Below are positions 55,094 through 63,590 of a stretch of 64,000 nucleotides of DNA, piece after piece. A program made the translations under genes and the position numbers. The notes under the pieces were generated by a model, which was given only the letters and a program-made list of their open reading frames with translations, made no database searches and was not told where the DNA came from. The stretch is from Streptococcus sanguinis. Lineage in GTDB: Bacteria; Bacillota; Bacilli; Lactobacillales; Streptococcaceae. The stretch spans positions 62,001 through 126,000 of the forward strand of contig NZ_JAHZPA010000004.1 in assembly GCF_019929225.1 (NCBI RefSeq). The letters run 5' to 3'. The first letter of the stretch is position 1, and the number at the start of each line of letters is the position of its first letter.

Positions 55094-55686
55094 TTTCCCT
55101 CCCAATCGCTAAAATCGTGACCAATAGCCTCCTCTAGGTAGAATTGGTCATTTTCAAAAGTAAACTTCAAAATTCCGCAGTTGGTCATGTGACCTAGGTC
55201 ATCCAGACGCCAGTTTTTCTGCCAAGCTCTGGCAAAATTGGCCATAGCTCCGCCATGGGAGACCATGAGGACAGACTGACCATCCGTCTCCTGCATGAGC
55301 TGAAGAATGGTCGTTGCCATACGCGCTTGTACCTGTTCCTGTGATTCACCGCCATAGGTCACAAAGAAATCTCCATAAGGTAGGGGTGGATTGAGGTCTT
55401 CGCTTTCCCCTTCAAAGGTGCCAAAGTTCCACTCCTTGAGCCCCTTGACACGCTTATAGGGAAGCTTACCGTCCGTTACCAATTCCAAGGTATCACAGGC
55501 CCGCTCTTGAGTAGAGCTATAAGCATCGTCAAAAGTAATACCGGCATCCTTAAAATATTGCCCTGCCACCTTGGCCTGATAGACGCCAAAATCGGTCAGA
55601 GGAGCATCGCACCAGCCCTGCACCTTATGGCGCAGATTAAAAAGCGTTTGGCCATGCCGCATCAGATAAAGAGTTTTTGCCATCAT
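55090..55686 (-). CDS. Histidine phosphatase (phosphoglycerate mutase-like), copy 1
   Basis: 198 residues, same family: LMRHGQTLFN (His11), ERACDTLELVTDGKLPYKRVKGLKEWNFGTFEG, MVSHGGAMANFARAW. Close paralogue of the next gene, so a tandem duplication. AAAGGAG precedes two adjacent ATGs (55686 and 55683); either may be used. 11 bp downstream of the HAD gene, so likely one operon. Confidence 0.88.
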   Translation of the reverse strand: MMAKTLYLMRHGQTLFNLRHKVQGWCDAPLTDFGVYQAKVAGQYFKDAGITFDDAYSSTQERACDTLELVTDGKLPYKRVKGLKEWNFGTFEGESEDLNPPLPYGDFFVTYGGESQEQVQARMATTILQLMQETDGQSVLMVSHGGAMANFARAWQKNWRLDDLGHMTNCGILKFTFENDQFYLEEAIGHDFSDWEGK

Positions 55687-55697
55687 TCATATCTCCT

Positions 55698-56540
55698 TTA
55701 GATGAGTCCTAACTTTTCAAAGGCCTTGTAGAGACCGTCTTGACTGACCGAGTCTGTCACCAGATCGGCCATGGCCTTGATTTCCGCTCCGCCATTTCCC
55801 ATAGCAACGCCGACCTGACAATAGTCCAGCATAGGAATATCAACCTTGGCATCGCCAAAAGCCAGAGTATCCGCCTTATCAGCATGAAGATGCTTCAGCA
55901 GAACCTCAATGGCATGCGCCTTGGTAATGTCTTTGACTCCTAAATCACCAAAGAGAGCATGCTCGCCCTTGCCACCCCACGTACCTGCCTTGAGCTCAGG
56001 AAAAGCTGCCTTGGAATCCAGATGGTCTTGGTAACTCTTTAGGATAAAACTGACTTTGTTCAGATCGTCTCGGTAGAGCTCCCCACCATAAACCAAGCCA
56101 TGAAGGGCTTCTTCTGCCTCCATATTTACGACTTCTTCTGGCTTGGCACCTTTTCCAAGGACGTAGGTCTGAAGCACTGGTCGCGCTGCTTCGCGGAAGC
56201 CCCTGCTTGCAAAGAGACCGTTATTACTCTCCAGGTAAAACTCTAGCCCTCTCTCCTGAAGCCAGTCGACTAGCCTTTTAGCGATATCTCGCGGAATCAG
56301 CTGGTACAAAATAACCTGCCCCTCATGCTCCACATAGGAGCCGTTACCACCAATCATACCATCAAAGCCAATATCCCAAATTTCCGGCGGCATCTCAGCC
56401 TTGCTGCGACCTGTACATACATAAACCAAATGGCCCTTTTCCCGTGCCTTCCGAATGGCAACCACAGCAGACTCCGGTATATGATTATCATAGTCGATGA
56501 GGGTACCGTCCACATCAAGAAAGATGATTTTTCTCGTCAT
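55698..56540 (-). CDS. Cof-type HAD phosphatase
   Basis: 280 residues. Motif I FLDVDGTLID (Asp9, Asp11), VCTGRSKAEMPP, and FGDAKVDIPMLDYC with C2 cap. Broad sugar-phosphate phosphatase by family. Start 56540 (MTRKIIFLDVDG) follows AAGGGAGCATT; the frame is open 24 codons upstream without better signals. First of three phosphatase genes in a row, which may clear related phosphorylated metabolites. Confidence 0.92.
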   Translation of the reverse strand: MTRKIIFLDVDGTLIDYDNHIPESAVVAIRKAREKGHLVYVCTGRSKAEMPPEIWDIGFDGMIGGNGSYVEHEGQVILYQLIPRDIAKRLVDWLQERGLEFYLESNNGLFASRGFREAARPVLQTYVLGKGAKPEEVVNMEAEEALHGLVYGGELYRDDLNKVSFILKSYQDHLDSKAAFPELKAGTWGGKGEHALFGDLGVKDITKAHAIEVLLKHLHADKADTLAFGDAKVDIPMLDYCQVGVAMGNGGAEIKAMADLVTDSVSQDGLYKAFEKLGLI

Positions 56541-56729
56541 AATGCTCCCTTCTTTCTCTTTTTTTCCTGGCATTTGCTGAATGCTTTCTTCATTTTTTAC
56601 AAATTCTCCCATTCTGACCCAGCTTTATTTTATAAAAGCTTCATCCTATTATATATCTTTTTGAAAGCCTTTTCCTATAGAATTATCAGAGATAATGGTA
56701 CTATCCTTTTTTTCTCAGAGGAAAAAGCA

Positions 56730-56762
56730 AGAAGGACAGCTTTTAATCAGCTTGTTCCTTCT
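56730..56762 (-). terminator. aga terminator
   Basis: AGAAGGA.../...TCCTTCT stem with inner AGCT pairing, then TTGCTTTTT on the minus strand. Confidence 0.65.
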
Positions 56763-56785
56763 GCTCTTCTTATTTCCCAGCTTAT

Positions 56786-59023
56786 CTACTCATCCTCTGC
56801 TTCAAACAGCCAGAGTTTGGAATCAAAGTCATAGCTTGGCTTTTGCTCAGAATCCTCCAGTAGCTGACCGCTGGAAGCGTCCGTGGTAACCAGCCCAACT
56901 CGTATAAGCTCAGCCCCAGTATAGTCACGCTCCTCTAGCCGATAGACCTTATCCACAGACAGTCCTTTCAGTTGCAAACGCTGATGAGAGCGATTGACTT
57001 GATTGAGGACCTTGAAAGTGCCTAAAAGTGCAGTGTTCTGATCCTGACTGACAACCATCCAAGCTGTCTGTCCATCTCCCTTAAATGGCGACTGCAATCT
57101 ATAAAAAGTTCCATTATGAATCAGCTCTCGATGGCGCTTGTAAAAATCTATCTGTTCCCTGACTTCAGCCAATTCTTCTGGGCTTAGCTGATTAAAATCC
57201 AGCTCATAGCCAAAGGAACCGAAAAAGGCGACATTGCCCCGCGTCTTCAACGGAGTCAGACGATTGGTCTGGTGATTGGGCACGATGGAGACATGGGCTC
57301 CCATAGACGAAAGCGGATAGAGAAGGCTGGTCCCGTACTGGATTTTCAAGCGCTCAATCGCATCCGAATCATCGCTGGTCCAAGCTTGAGGAGTATAGTA
57401 GAGCATACCCGGATCAAAGCGGCCTCCACCTGAAGAGCAGGACTCAAATAACAAGCTTGGATAGCGACTGATTAAACGCTCATACAAGTCATAAACACCC
57501 AAGACATAGCTGTGAAAAATCTCTCCTTGCTGATCAGCTGGCCAGGCGGCTGAAAAGACATCTGTCAGAGGGCGATTCATATCCCATTTGATATAATCAA
57601 GCTGCGCTTCTTTGATAACCGCCGATAGACGCTCAAATATCTCATCCACTACTTCCGACCGAGAATAGTCCAAAACAAACTGGTTCCGACCATGGTAGGG
57701 CTGTCTATCTGGCACTGCCAGCAGCCAGTCAGGATGACTTCGGTAGAGTTGGCTGTCCTTATTGACCATTTCCGGCTCAAACCAAAGGCCAAACTTCATG
57801 CCCAAACCGTGAATTCGCTCTGCTAGCGAGCCCAGCCCCTGCGGCAGCCTTTCTGGATTGACAAACCAATCACCCAGCCCAGCTCGGTCATTAGTCCGCT
57901 GGCCAAACCAGCCGTCATCTAGCACAAAGAGCTCCACCCCTACTTCCTGAGCCTTTTCAGCAAGCTCCAGCAGCTGATCCTCACTAAAGTCAAAATAGGT
58001 AGCTTCCCAGTTATTGATGAGAACAGGACGCACTCGCTCGCGCCAGTAGCCCCTAGCTAGACGTCGACGAAATAGCTGATGAAAGACTTGACTCATGCCA
58101 TTGAGACCCTGCTCAGAGTAAACCAGCAGAGCTTCTGGACTGGTAAAGGACTGGCCCGCAGCCAGCTTCCACTCAAAACCGAAAGGATTGATGCCTAGCT
58201 GCAGCCGAGTCACATCATAGGTATCCACCTCAGCCTGAATGAGAAAATTACCTGAGTACACCAAGGCCGCTCCTAGCACTGGACCTGAAAACTCTGTTGT
58301 TTCCGCTCGCTTGAGAGCTACAAAAGGATTGTGGTGGGGACTGGAAATGCCGCGGGTTGACTCAATGGACTGAATCCCCTGCTGAAGCGGCCGCTCCTTG
58401 ATATGGCGTTCCCGGGCCCATGCTCCCGATAGCTGCAGCCAGTCATAATCAGCATCTGGCAGATCCAGCGACAGACTAGCTAGGGATTCCAAATAGCAAG
58501 TTTCCCTACCTTGATTAATCACTTTGCTGGAGCGAGCGATAACCGGCCAATCAGCAAAAATCGTATAAAACAGCTGAACTTCAACTTCTGTCAACTCATC
58601 TCGCAGGGTTAGAATAAGAGTCTTAGCCTCCATTTGAGTCTCTGTATAAGTAGCGGGCAGCCCCTCTAAAGCTGGCTTACCATCTACCATCTGATGACTG
58701 ACATAGACAAAGTCAGTAATACGCGAGCCATTTCCCTGCCGCAGACAGATAGCGGGACGGCGAAAGTCTGTCGTGCCGTATTCTGGAAATTCCTGCCGCA
58801 CATGCTCCAAAGAATAACGTAAATCTCCTTCTTTCCGATAGGTCGTCATGGGTCGATGCTGCAGCTCTACCAAATAAGAATAATCCCGCTCCGGTACAGC
58901 CGCTCCGTAGTAAAGCTGCAAGAGTTTACCATCCTCCGAAACCCGAAAGATATAAGAAATCTCACCATTAGTCAGATGAAATTGCCTGCACTCTTCCTTA
59001 AACAAAATACTCGCTTTATTCAT
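56786..59023 (-). CDS. aga: Alpha-galactosidase (GH36)
   Basis: 745 residues, cytosolic. Cleaves alpha-1,6-galactose from melibiose, raffinose and related sugars. N-terminal beta-sandwich, central barrel with LDDGWFGQRTNDRAGLGDW, nucleophile Asp in YIKWDMNRPLTD and acid/base Asp in WTSDDSDAIERL. GLWFEPEMVN is family-typical. GAAAGGAGAAGGTC precedes the ATG. Unlike the classical msm operon there are no transporter or gtfA genes beside it in this window. Confidence 0.97.
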   Translation of the reverse strand: MNKASILFKEECRQFHLTNGEISYIFRVSEDGKLLQLYYGAAVPERDYSYLVELQHRPMTTYRKEGDLRYSLEHVRQEFPEYGTTDFRRPAICLRQGNGSRITDFVYVSHQMVDGKPALEGLPATYTETQMEAKTLILTLRDELTEVEVQLFYTIFADWPVIARSSKVINQGRETCYLESLASLSLDLPDADYDWLQLSGAWARERHIKERPLQQGIQSIESTRGISSPHHNPFVALKRAETTEFSGPVLGAALVYSGNFLIQAEVDTYDVTRLQLGINPFGFEWKLAAGQSFTSPEALLVYSEQGLNGMSQVFHQLFRRRLARGYWRERVRPVLINNWEATYFDFSEDQLLELAEKAQEVGVELFVLDDGWFGQRTNDRAGLGDWFVNPERLPQGLGSLAERIHGLGMKFGLWFEPEMVNKDSQLYRSHPDWLLAVPDRQPYHGRNQFVLDYSRSEVVDEIFERLSAVIKEAQLDYIKWDMNRPLTDVFSAAWPADQQGEIFHSYVLGVYDLYERLISRYPSLLFESCSSGGGRFDPGMLYYTPQAWTSDDSDAIERLKIQYGTSLLYPLSSMGAHVSIVPNHQTNRLTPLKTRGNVAFFGSFGYELDFNQLSPEELAEVREQIDFYKRHRELIHNGTFYRLQSPFKGDGQTAWMVVSQDQNTALLGTFKVLNQVNRSHQRLQLKGLSVDKVYRLEERDYTGAELIRVGLVTTDASSGQLLEDSEQKPSYDFDSKLWLFEAEDE

Positions 59024-59064
59024 GACCTTCTCCTTTCGTAGTACGCAATCATGCTTCTCCTTTC

Positions 59065-59093
59065 ATTATAAAAAAGGCTACCACTTTTGGTAA
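59065..59093 (-). promoter_or_regulatory. aga promoter embedded in the araC terminator
   Basis: Minus strand TTACCA (59093-59088), exactly 17 bp, TATAAT (59070-59065). The -35 is in the left arm of the araC-gene terminator and the -10 follows its T-tract. Confidence 0.7.
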
Positions 59094-59100
59094 GCCTTTC
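59072..59100 (-). terminator. Terminator of the AraC-family gene
   Basis: AAAGGCTTACC/GGTAGCCTTT (one bulged T), loop AAAAGT, then TTT. Confidence 0.75.
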
Positions 59101-59131
59101 TCTCTAGTATTATTTATCCAAATGTGACTTT

Positions 59132-59980
59132 TTACAGCTCCTGTCCCAGATGAGAGCTAGCCTTGCGAAAATTCAAGGGCGACTGGCCACGCGCCTTCTT
59201 GAAAGCTTTTGAAAAGCTCTGTGTCCCGGAAAAGCCTGTCTTACTAGCAATCTCTTCCACCGAAAGCTGGCTGCTCGTCAGCAAATCAGCTGCCATATTG
59301 AGCCGCAAATCATTACTGTACTCCTTAATTCCCTTGCCTACTTCATCCTTGAAAAGCCGAGATAGGTAGGAAGGATGCAGAGCCAATTTCTGCGCCAAGT
59401 CCTGCACAGATAAACTTTCTGGCAGATGACTGCTCAGCAGTTCCAAGACCTGCTGGACATAAGGATTGACCTGACGGCTTTCCATGATTAAGGATGTCTG
59501 CTTGAGACGCTGGGACAAGAGCTCTAGAAAGCGATAAACTTGCCTTTGCAGAGCTAGTTCAGCTGTTATTCCGCTACCCTCATAGGCCAGACTTTCAAAG
59601 ACCAAGGCCTTAAATTCCTGGAAAGAAGTCAGCTCAAAAGACCATTGGCCTGACTGTAGTCCCAGAGCCTGCAGATAAGGAGGCAAGAGGCGCCCCCCCA
59701 GTCCCATCCAGACATAAGACCAAGGTTCTTCTCCATCAGCCTGATAAAAGACCGACTGACCCGGCGGCACCACAAAGCCCTGCCCTTCCTGCAAATCATA
59801 GCGTTGATTGCCAACTGAGTAAGTCCCCCGCCCCTCCAGTACGATATGAATGACATGAACATCCCGAACAGCCGGCCCAAAGCTATGATGGGCTTCCGTT
59901 TTTGAATAACCGCAGAAGGCAAAAAAACAATCTTCTTGCCCAAACTGCATAGACTTAACCAAGGTCAGCGAATGCTCCAT
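59132..59980 (-). CDS. AraC-family regulator (MsmR type)
   Basis: 282 residues. N-terminal cupin-like ligand domain (VIHIVLEGRGTYSVGNQRYDL) and two C-terminal helix-turn-helix units (SLSVQDLAQKLALHPSYLSRLFKDE, SVEEIASKTGFSGTQSFSKAFKKARGQSPLNFR). Probably activates aga in response to an alpha-galactoside, as MsmR does. Start 59980 (MEHSLTLVKS) follows AAGGAGGAGCTG; the frame is open 46 codons further but runs into the metF terminator. Confidence 0.92.
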   Translation of the reverse strand: MEHSLTLVKSMQFGQEDCFFAFCGYSKTEAHHSFGPAVRDVHVIHIVLEGRGTYSVGNQRYDLQEGQGFVVPPGQSVFYQADGEEPWSYVWMGLGGRLLPPYLQALGLQSGQWSFELTSFQEFKALVFESLAYEGSGITAELALQRQVYRFLELLSQRLKQTSLIMESRQVNPYVQQVLELLSSHLPESLSVQDLAQKLALHPSYLSRLFKDEVGKGIKEYSNDLRLNMAADLLTSSQLSVEEIASKTGFSGTQSFSKAFKKARGQSPLNFRKASSHLGQEL

Positions 59981-60017
59981 CAGCTCCTCCTTAGATTTGG
60001 ATAATTTTTTTATCCTT

Positions 60018-60046
60018 ATTATAAAACAAAAACCACTAAACAGCAA
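60018..60046 (-). promoter_or_regulatory. araC-gene promoter embedded in the metF terminator
   Basis: Minus strand TTGCTG (60046-60041), exactly 17 bp, TATAAT (60023-60018); the -35 is in the terminator loop. Confidence 0.7.
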
Positions 60047-60066
60047 CTGAATCTGATTAGTGGTTT
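60024..60066 (-). terminator. metE-metF terminator
   Basis: AAACCACTAA/TTAGTGGTTT, 17-nt loop, followed by TTGTTTT on the minus strand. Confidence 0.75.
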
Positions 60067-60077
60067 CTTCATTCATC

Positions 60078-60956
60078 TTAAAAAGATTGAACGGATGGGT
60101 TATGATTAAAGAGAGCATGGGTAGCCTTATAGATATGGTAGGCTGTTGCAGCGTTATTCATAGTATAAAGGTGTATGCCCGCCACATCCTGAGTCACCAA
60201 GTCAACAATTTGATCCACAGCATAAGCCAAACCTGCTGCTCTCAGAGACTCTGGGTCATGTTCGTACTTATCCAGAATAGCCCGGAATTTTCTCGGAAGC
60301 TTGATATTCTCGCAGGTCTTGAGCAGGCGCAGAGCCTGATTGCGATTGAGAATCGGCATAATCCCAGCATGGATAGGCACTTCAATACCCGCTAAAATAC
60401 ACTTGTCCTGAAAATCATAAAAGCGCTCATTGTCAAAGAAAAGCTGGGTCACCAGGCTAGAACAGCCAGCATCCACCTTTTTCTTGAGATTTTGAATATC
60501 CGAAATCTGATTTGGCGAATCCGGATGGCCCTCCGGATAGCAGGCTCCGATGATGTCAAAATGCGGTGCTTCTGTCTTGATGTATTCGATCAAGTCAGTC
60601 GCATAGGTAAAATCATCCTTAGGTGCTACATCTGGAAAAATATCCCCTCGCAAAGCTAAAATCTGATGGACACCAACCCGATCTAGAGACTGCAAAATGT
60701 TGGACACCATGTCCTTGGTCAGATAAACCGCGGGTAAGTGAGCAATCGTCGGAATCTTGAGGTCGTTGGCGATGAACTCAGTCAAACGAACCGTCGTCTC
60801 CTCAATGTCAAACTTATTATTGCTGGCTGTCACACTGATAAAGTGAGGAGCCAGATCTTGCATCTCTCTCAACGCCTGAAAAATCTTATCATTGCCTACT
60901 GCCGGATTGGGAGGAAATACTTCAAATGAGAGACTGGGTGTGTGACGACGAACCAT
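60078..60956 (-). CDS. metF: Methylenetetrahydrofolate reductase
   Basis: 292 residues, FAD TIM barrel. Reduces 5,10-methylene-THF to 5-methyl-THF, the methyl donor for MetE. LSFEVFPPNPAVGN holds the catalytic Glu; HQILALRGD and GACYPEGHPDS are typical. Start 60956 (MVRRHTPSLSF) is preferred; AAAGGA lies 12 nt away, rather far, so efficiency may be low. Downstream of metE across a 137-bp spacer that holds a strong hairpin. Confidence 0.96.
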   Translation of the reverse strand: MVRRHTPSLSFEVFPPNPAVGNDKIFQALREMQDLAPHFISVTASNNKFDIEETTVRLTEFIANDLKIPTIAHLPAVYLTKDMVSNILQSLDRVGVHQILALRGDIFPDVAPKDDFTYATDLIEYIKTEAPHFDIIGACYPEGHPDSPNQISDIQNLKKKVDAGCSSLVTQLFFDNERFYDFQDKCILAGIEVPIHAGIMPILNRNQALRLLKTCENIKLPRKFRAILDKYEHDPESLRAAGLAYAVDQIVDLVTQDVAGIHLYTMNNAATAYHIYKATHALFNHNPSVQSF

Positions 60957-60997
60957 ATAACTAAAAGTTCCTTTCAATGATGGTAGTGATAGCCGAG

Positions 60998-61032
60998 GAC
61001 AATCCTAGAAGAACAGCTTCTGCAGGATTGTC
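60998..61032 (-). repeat. Intercistronic hairpin, metE-metF
   Basis: GACAATCCT/AGGATTGTC outer stem of 9 bp with inner AGAAG/CTTCT of 5 bp and a 2-nt bulge. No T-tract. Likely RNA processing or stabilising element between metE and metF. Confidence 0.65.
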
Positions 61033-61093
61033 AGCTCTGCTTCAATTTTGGTATGTTCCTCCATCAAGATCAACTGTTGAGGTTCGAGGAGGA

Positions 61094-63346
61094 TTATTTC
61101 AGGTGTTTTCTAGCTGCTTTGGCTGCTTCTACTAAGCGCACCAAGCTAGCCTTAGTTTCTGGGATACCACGAGTTTTAAGACCACAGTCAGGGTTGATCC
61201 AGACCTTGCTGCTTGGCACCTTAGCCAAGATAGCTTCGATCGTATGGTCAATTTCTCCTTCATTCGGCACGCGCGGTGAGTGGATATCGTAAACTCCAGG
61301 TCCTACTTCTGTCTGGAAGTTCTTAGCCTTGAGCTCATCCAGGATTTCCAAGTTAGAGCGACTAGCTTCAAAGGAAATCACGTCCGCATCCATGTTGTCG
61401 ATAGCAGGGATGATATCTGTAAATTCTGAGTAACACATGTGAGTGTGGATTTGTGTGTCTGGCGCTACTGTAGAGTGTACCAAGCGGAAGGCTGGAATTG
61501 CCCAGTCAAGGTAGTCTTCGTACCAGTCGCTGCGACGGAGTGGCAATTTCTCACGAAGAGCAGCCTCGTCAATTTGGATAATCTTCACACCAGCAGCTTC
61601 AAGATCAAGCACTTCATCCTTGATTGCCAGAGCGATTTGAAGGGTAGAATCCTTGATAGAGATGTCTTCACGCGGGAATGACCAGTTGAGGATGGTAACA
61701 GGACCAGTCAGCATGCCCTTAACAGGTTTGTCTGTACGGCTTTGTGCATAGCTAGACCATTTAACAGTGATTGGGTTGAGACGAGTAACATCACCCCAGA
61801 TGATCGGTGGTTTCACCCCACGCATACCGTATGATTGTACCCAACCATTCTTAGAGAAGAGGTAGCCTGACAGGTTTTGACCGAAGTACTCAACCATGTC
61901 ATTACGCTCAAACTCACCATGCACCAATACATCAAATCCAACTTCTTCTTGCCACTTGATCCATTCATCAATTTGCTCAGCCAAGAACTTGTCATAGTCT
62001 TCTGCCGACAGCTCACCCTTGCGGAAGGCCAAGCGCTTAGCACGGACTTCCTTGGTTTGAGGGAAGGATCCAATCGTGGTAGTTGGCAACGGTGGCAGAT
62101 TGAGCGTCTTGTGCTGGATTTCCTCACGCTCTGCAAAGGCTGGCAAACGAGTGTAATCTGCGTCAGTCAAACCAGCGATGCGCGCACGAAGTTCGGCATT
62201 TTCACCAACACGTTCAGTCGCAAAGAGTTCTTTGTTAGCAGCAAGTGCTTCTGCACCGCCGCCATTGCGGATAGCATCCAAGTCACGGATTTCATCCAAT
62301 TTTTCTACCGCAAAGGCAAAGTGGTTCAAGATTGCTGGTTCAAAATCTTCATTAGCTGTTGTAAATGGCACATGGAGCAGTGAACATGAGCTTGTCAAAA
62401 CAAGATTTTCAGCTGGGATTTGCTCAAGCACTGCCAAGCTCTTTTCATAGTTGTTGCGCCAGATGTTTTTTCCGTTGACGATACCCGCATAAAGAGTCTT
62501 GTCAGCTGGGAAACCGCCTTTGATAAGGTCAAGTGTTTTCTTGCCTTCGACAAAGTCCAAACCAATCGCATCTACCGGTAGCTCTACAAGATCTGCATAG
62601 ATGTCACGAACGTCACCAAAGTAGGTTTGAACCAAGACTTCAAGACCTTTCTTGTCTGCCAGAAGCTTCTTATAAAGGTCCAAGAAGAGAGCTTTTTCTT
62701 CTGCTGACAGGTCTTTGACCAAGCTTGGCTCATCCAGCTGGATACGCTCTGCGCCCAGCTCTGCTAATTTTGCAAAAACTTCTTGATAAGCTGCAGCTAG
62801 TGCATCTACAAAGTCAGCCGGCGCTACACCATCTTCAAAGTCAGATACTTGCAGGAGAGTGAATGGACCGACCACAACAGGACGGGTTACCAAGCCCAAC
62901 TCTTTAGCTTCTGCAAATTCATCAAAAATCTTATGCCCAGCCAGTTTGACTTGGGTTTCTTTTTCAAATTTAGGGACGATATAGTGGTAGTTAGTGTTGA
63001 ACCATTTCTTCATCGGAAGGGCGCGGACATCCCCTTTTTCGCCCTGATAGCCACGAGCCAAGGCAAAATACCGCTCCAAGTCAGTCAGATCTAAGCCTTG
63101 CACAGATGACGGCACCACGTTAAAGAGAAAGGCCGCATCCAGCACATTGTCATAATGAGAAAAGTCATTTGACGGAATCTCTGAAATTCCTTTTTCCTTA
63201 ACAATATTCCAGTGCTTAGCGCGCAGCTCCTTAGCTGCAGCCAGAAGCTCTTCTGCTGAGATTTCATGTCTAAAGTATTTTTCTGTTGTAAATTTCAATT
63301 CGCGGAATTCGCCCAAACGTGGGAAACCAATGATAGTCGTTGACAT
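61094..63346 (-). CDS. metE: Cobalamin-independent methionine synthase
   Basis: 750 residues, two barrels. Transfers the methyl of 5-methyl-THF-(Glu)n to homocysteine. C-terminal zinc ligands are in [10 protein letters not shown] (His, Cys) and [11 protein letters not shown] (Cys); [14 protein letters not shown] marks the start of the catalytic half. N-terminal [17 protein letters not shown]. Ribosome site GGAGG just upstream. Under a MetR-type palindrome. Confidence 0.98.
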   Translation of the reverse strand: MSTTIIGFPRLGEFRELKFTTEKYFRHEISAEELLAAAKELRAKHWNIVKEKGISEIPSNDFSHYDNVLDAAFLFNVVPSSVQGLDLTDLERYFALARGYQGEKGDVRALPMKKWFNTNYHYIVPKFEKETQVKLAGHKIFDEFAEAKELGLVTRPVVVGPFTLLQVSDFEDGVAPADFVDALAAAYQEVFAKLAELGAERIQLDEPSLVKDLSAEEKALFLDLYKKLLADKKGLEVLVQTYFGDVRDIYADLVELPVDAIGLDFVEGKKTLDLIKGGFPADKTLYAGIVNGKNIWRNNYEKSLAVLEQIPAENLVLTSSCSLLHVPFTTANEDFEPAILNHFAFAVEKLDEIRDLDAIRNGGGAEALAANKELFATERVGENAELRARIAGLTDADYTRLPAFAEREEIQHKTLNLPPLPTTTIGSFPQTKEVRAKRLAFRKGELSAEDYDKFLAEQIDEWIKWQEEVGFDVLVHGEFERNDMVEYFGQNLSGYLFSKNGWVQSYGMRGVKPPIIWGDVTRLNPITVKWSSYAQSRTDKPVKGMLTGPVTILNWSFPREDISIKDSTLQIALAIKDEVLDLEAAGVKIIQIDEAALREKLPLRRSDWYEDYLDWAIPAFRLVHSTVAPDTQIHTHMCYSEFTDIIPAIDNMDADVISFEASRSNLEILDELKAKNFQTEVGPGVYDIHSPRVPNEGEIDHTIEAILAKVPSSKVWINPDCGLKTRGIPETKASLVRLVEAAKAARKHLK

Positions 63347-63400
63347 AAACGTCCTCCAAAATTTTTCTTGATTTTATCTTATCAGAAAATCTCCCCTCTG

Positions 63401-63443
63401 TATAATTGGAATTTCCCAGAGTTTGATATAGCCTAAAACTATA
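63401..63443 (-). promoter_or_regulatory. metE promoter region with MetR-type box
   Basis: The 17-bp palindrome TATAGTTTTAGGCTATA (63427-63443, written on the minus strand) fits LysR-family MetR/CmbR boxes of streptococci (TATAG-N7-CTATA). It lies just upstream of a weak promoter whose -10 is TATACA (63410-63405) and whose -35 is poor, typical of an activator-dependent gene. Confidence 0.65.
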
Positions 63444-63541
63444 ACCCGATTCTCTCTACAAACACAAAAGCTTATTTTTCAACTTCCATTGACTAAAATT
63501 ATTGTTTGCTATAGGTAGAAGTTATGACCTTGGAAAAAGAA

Positions 63542-63571
63542 AAACCAGCGAGAATAAAATCTCGTTGGTTT
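63542..63571 (-). terminator. Terminator of the edge gene
   Basis: AAACCAACGAGA/TCTCGCTGGTTT with TTCTTTTT on the minus strand. Confidence 0.85.
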
Positions 63572-63590
63572 CTATAATATCTTGTATTAC

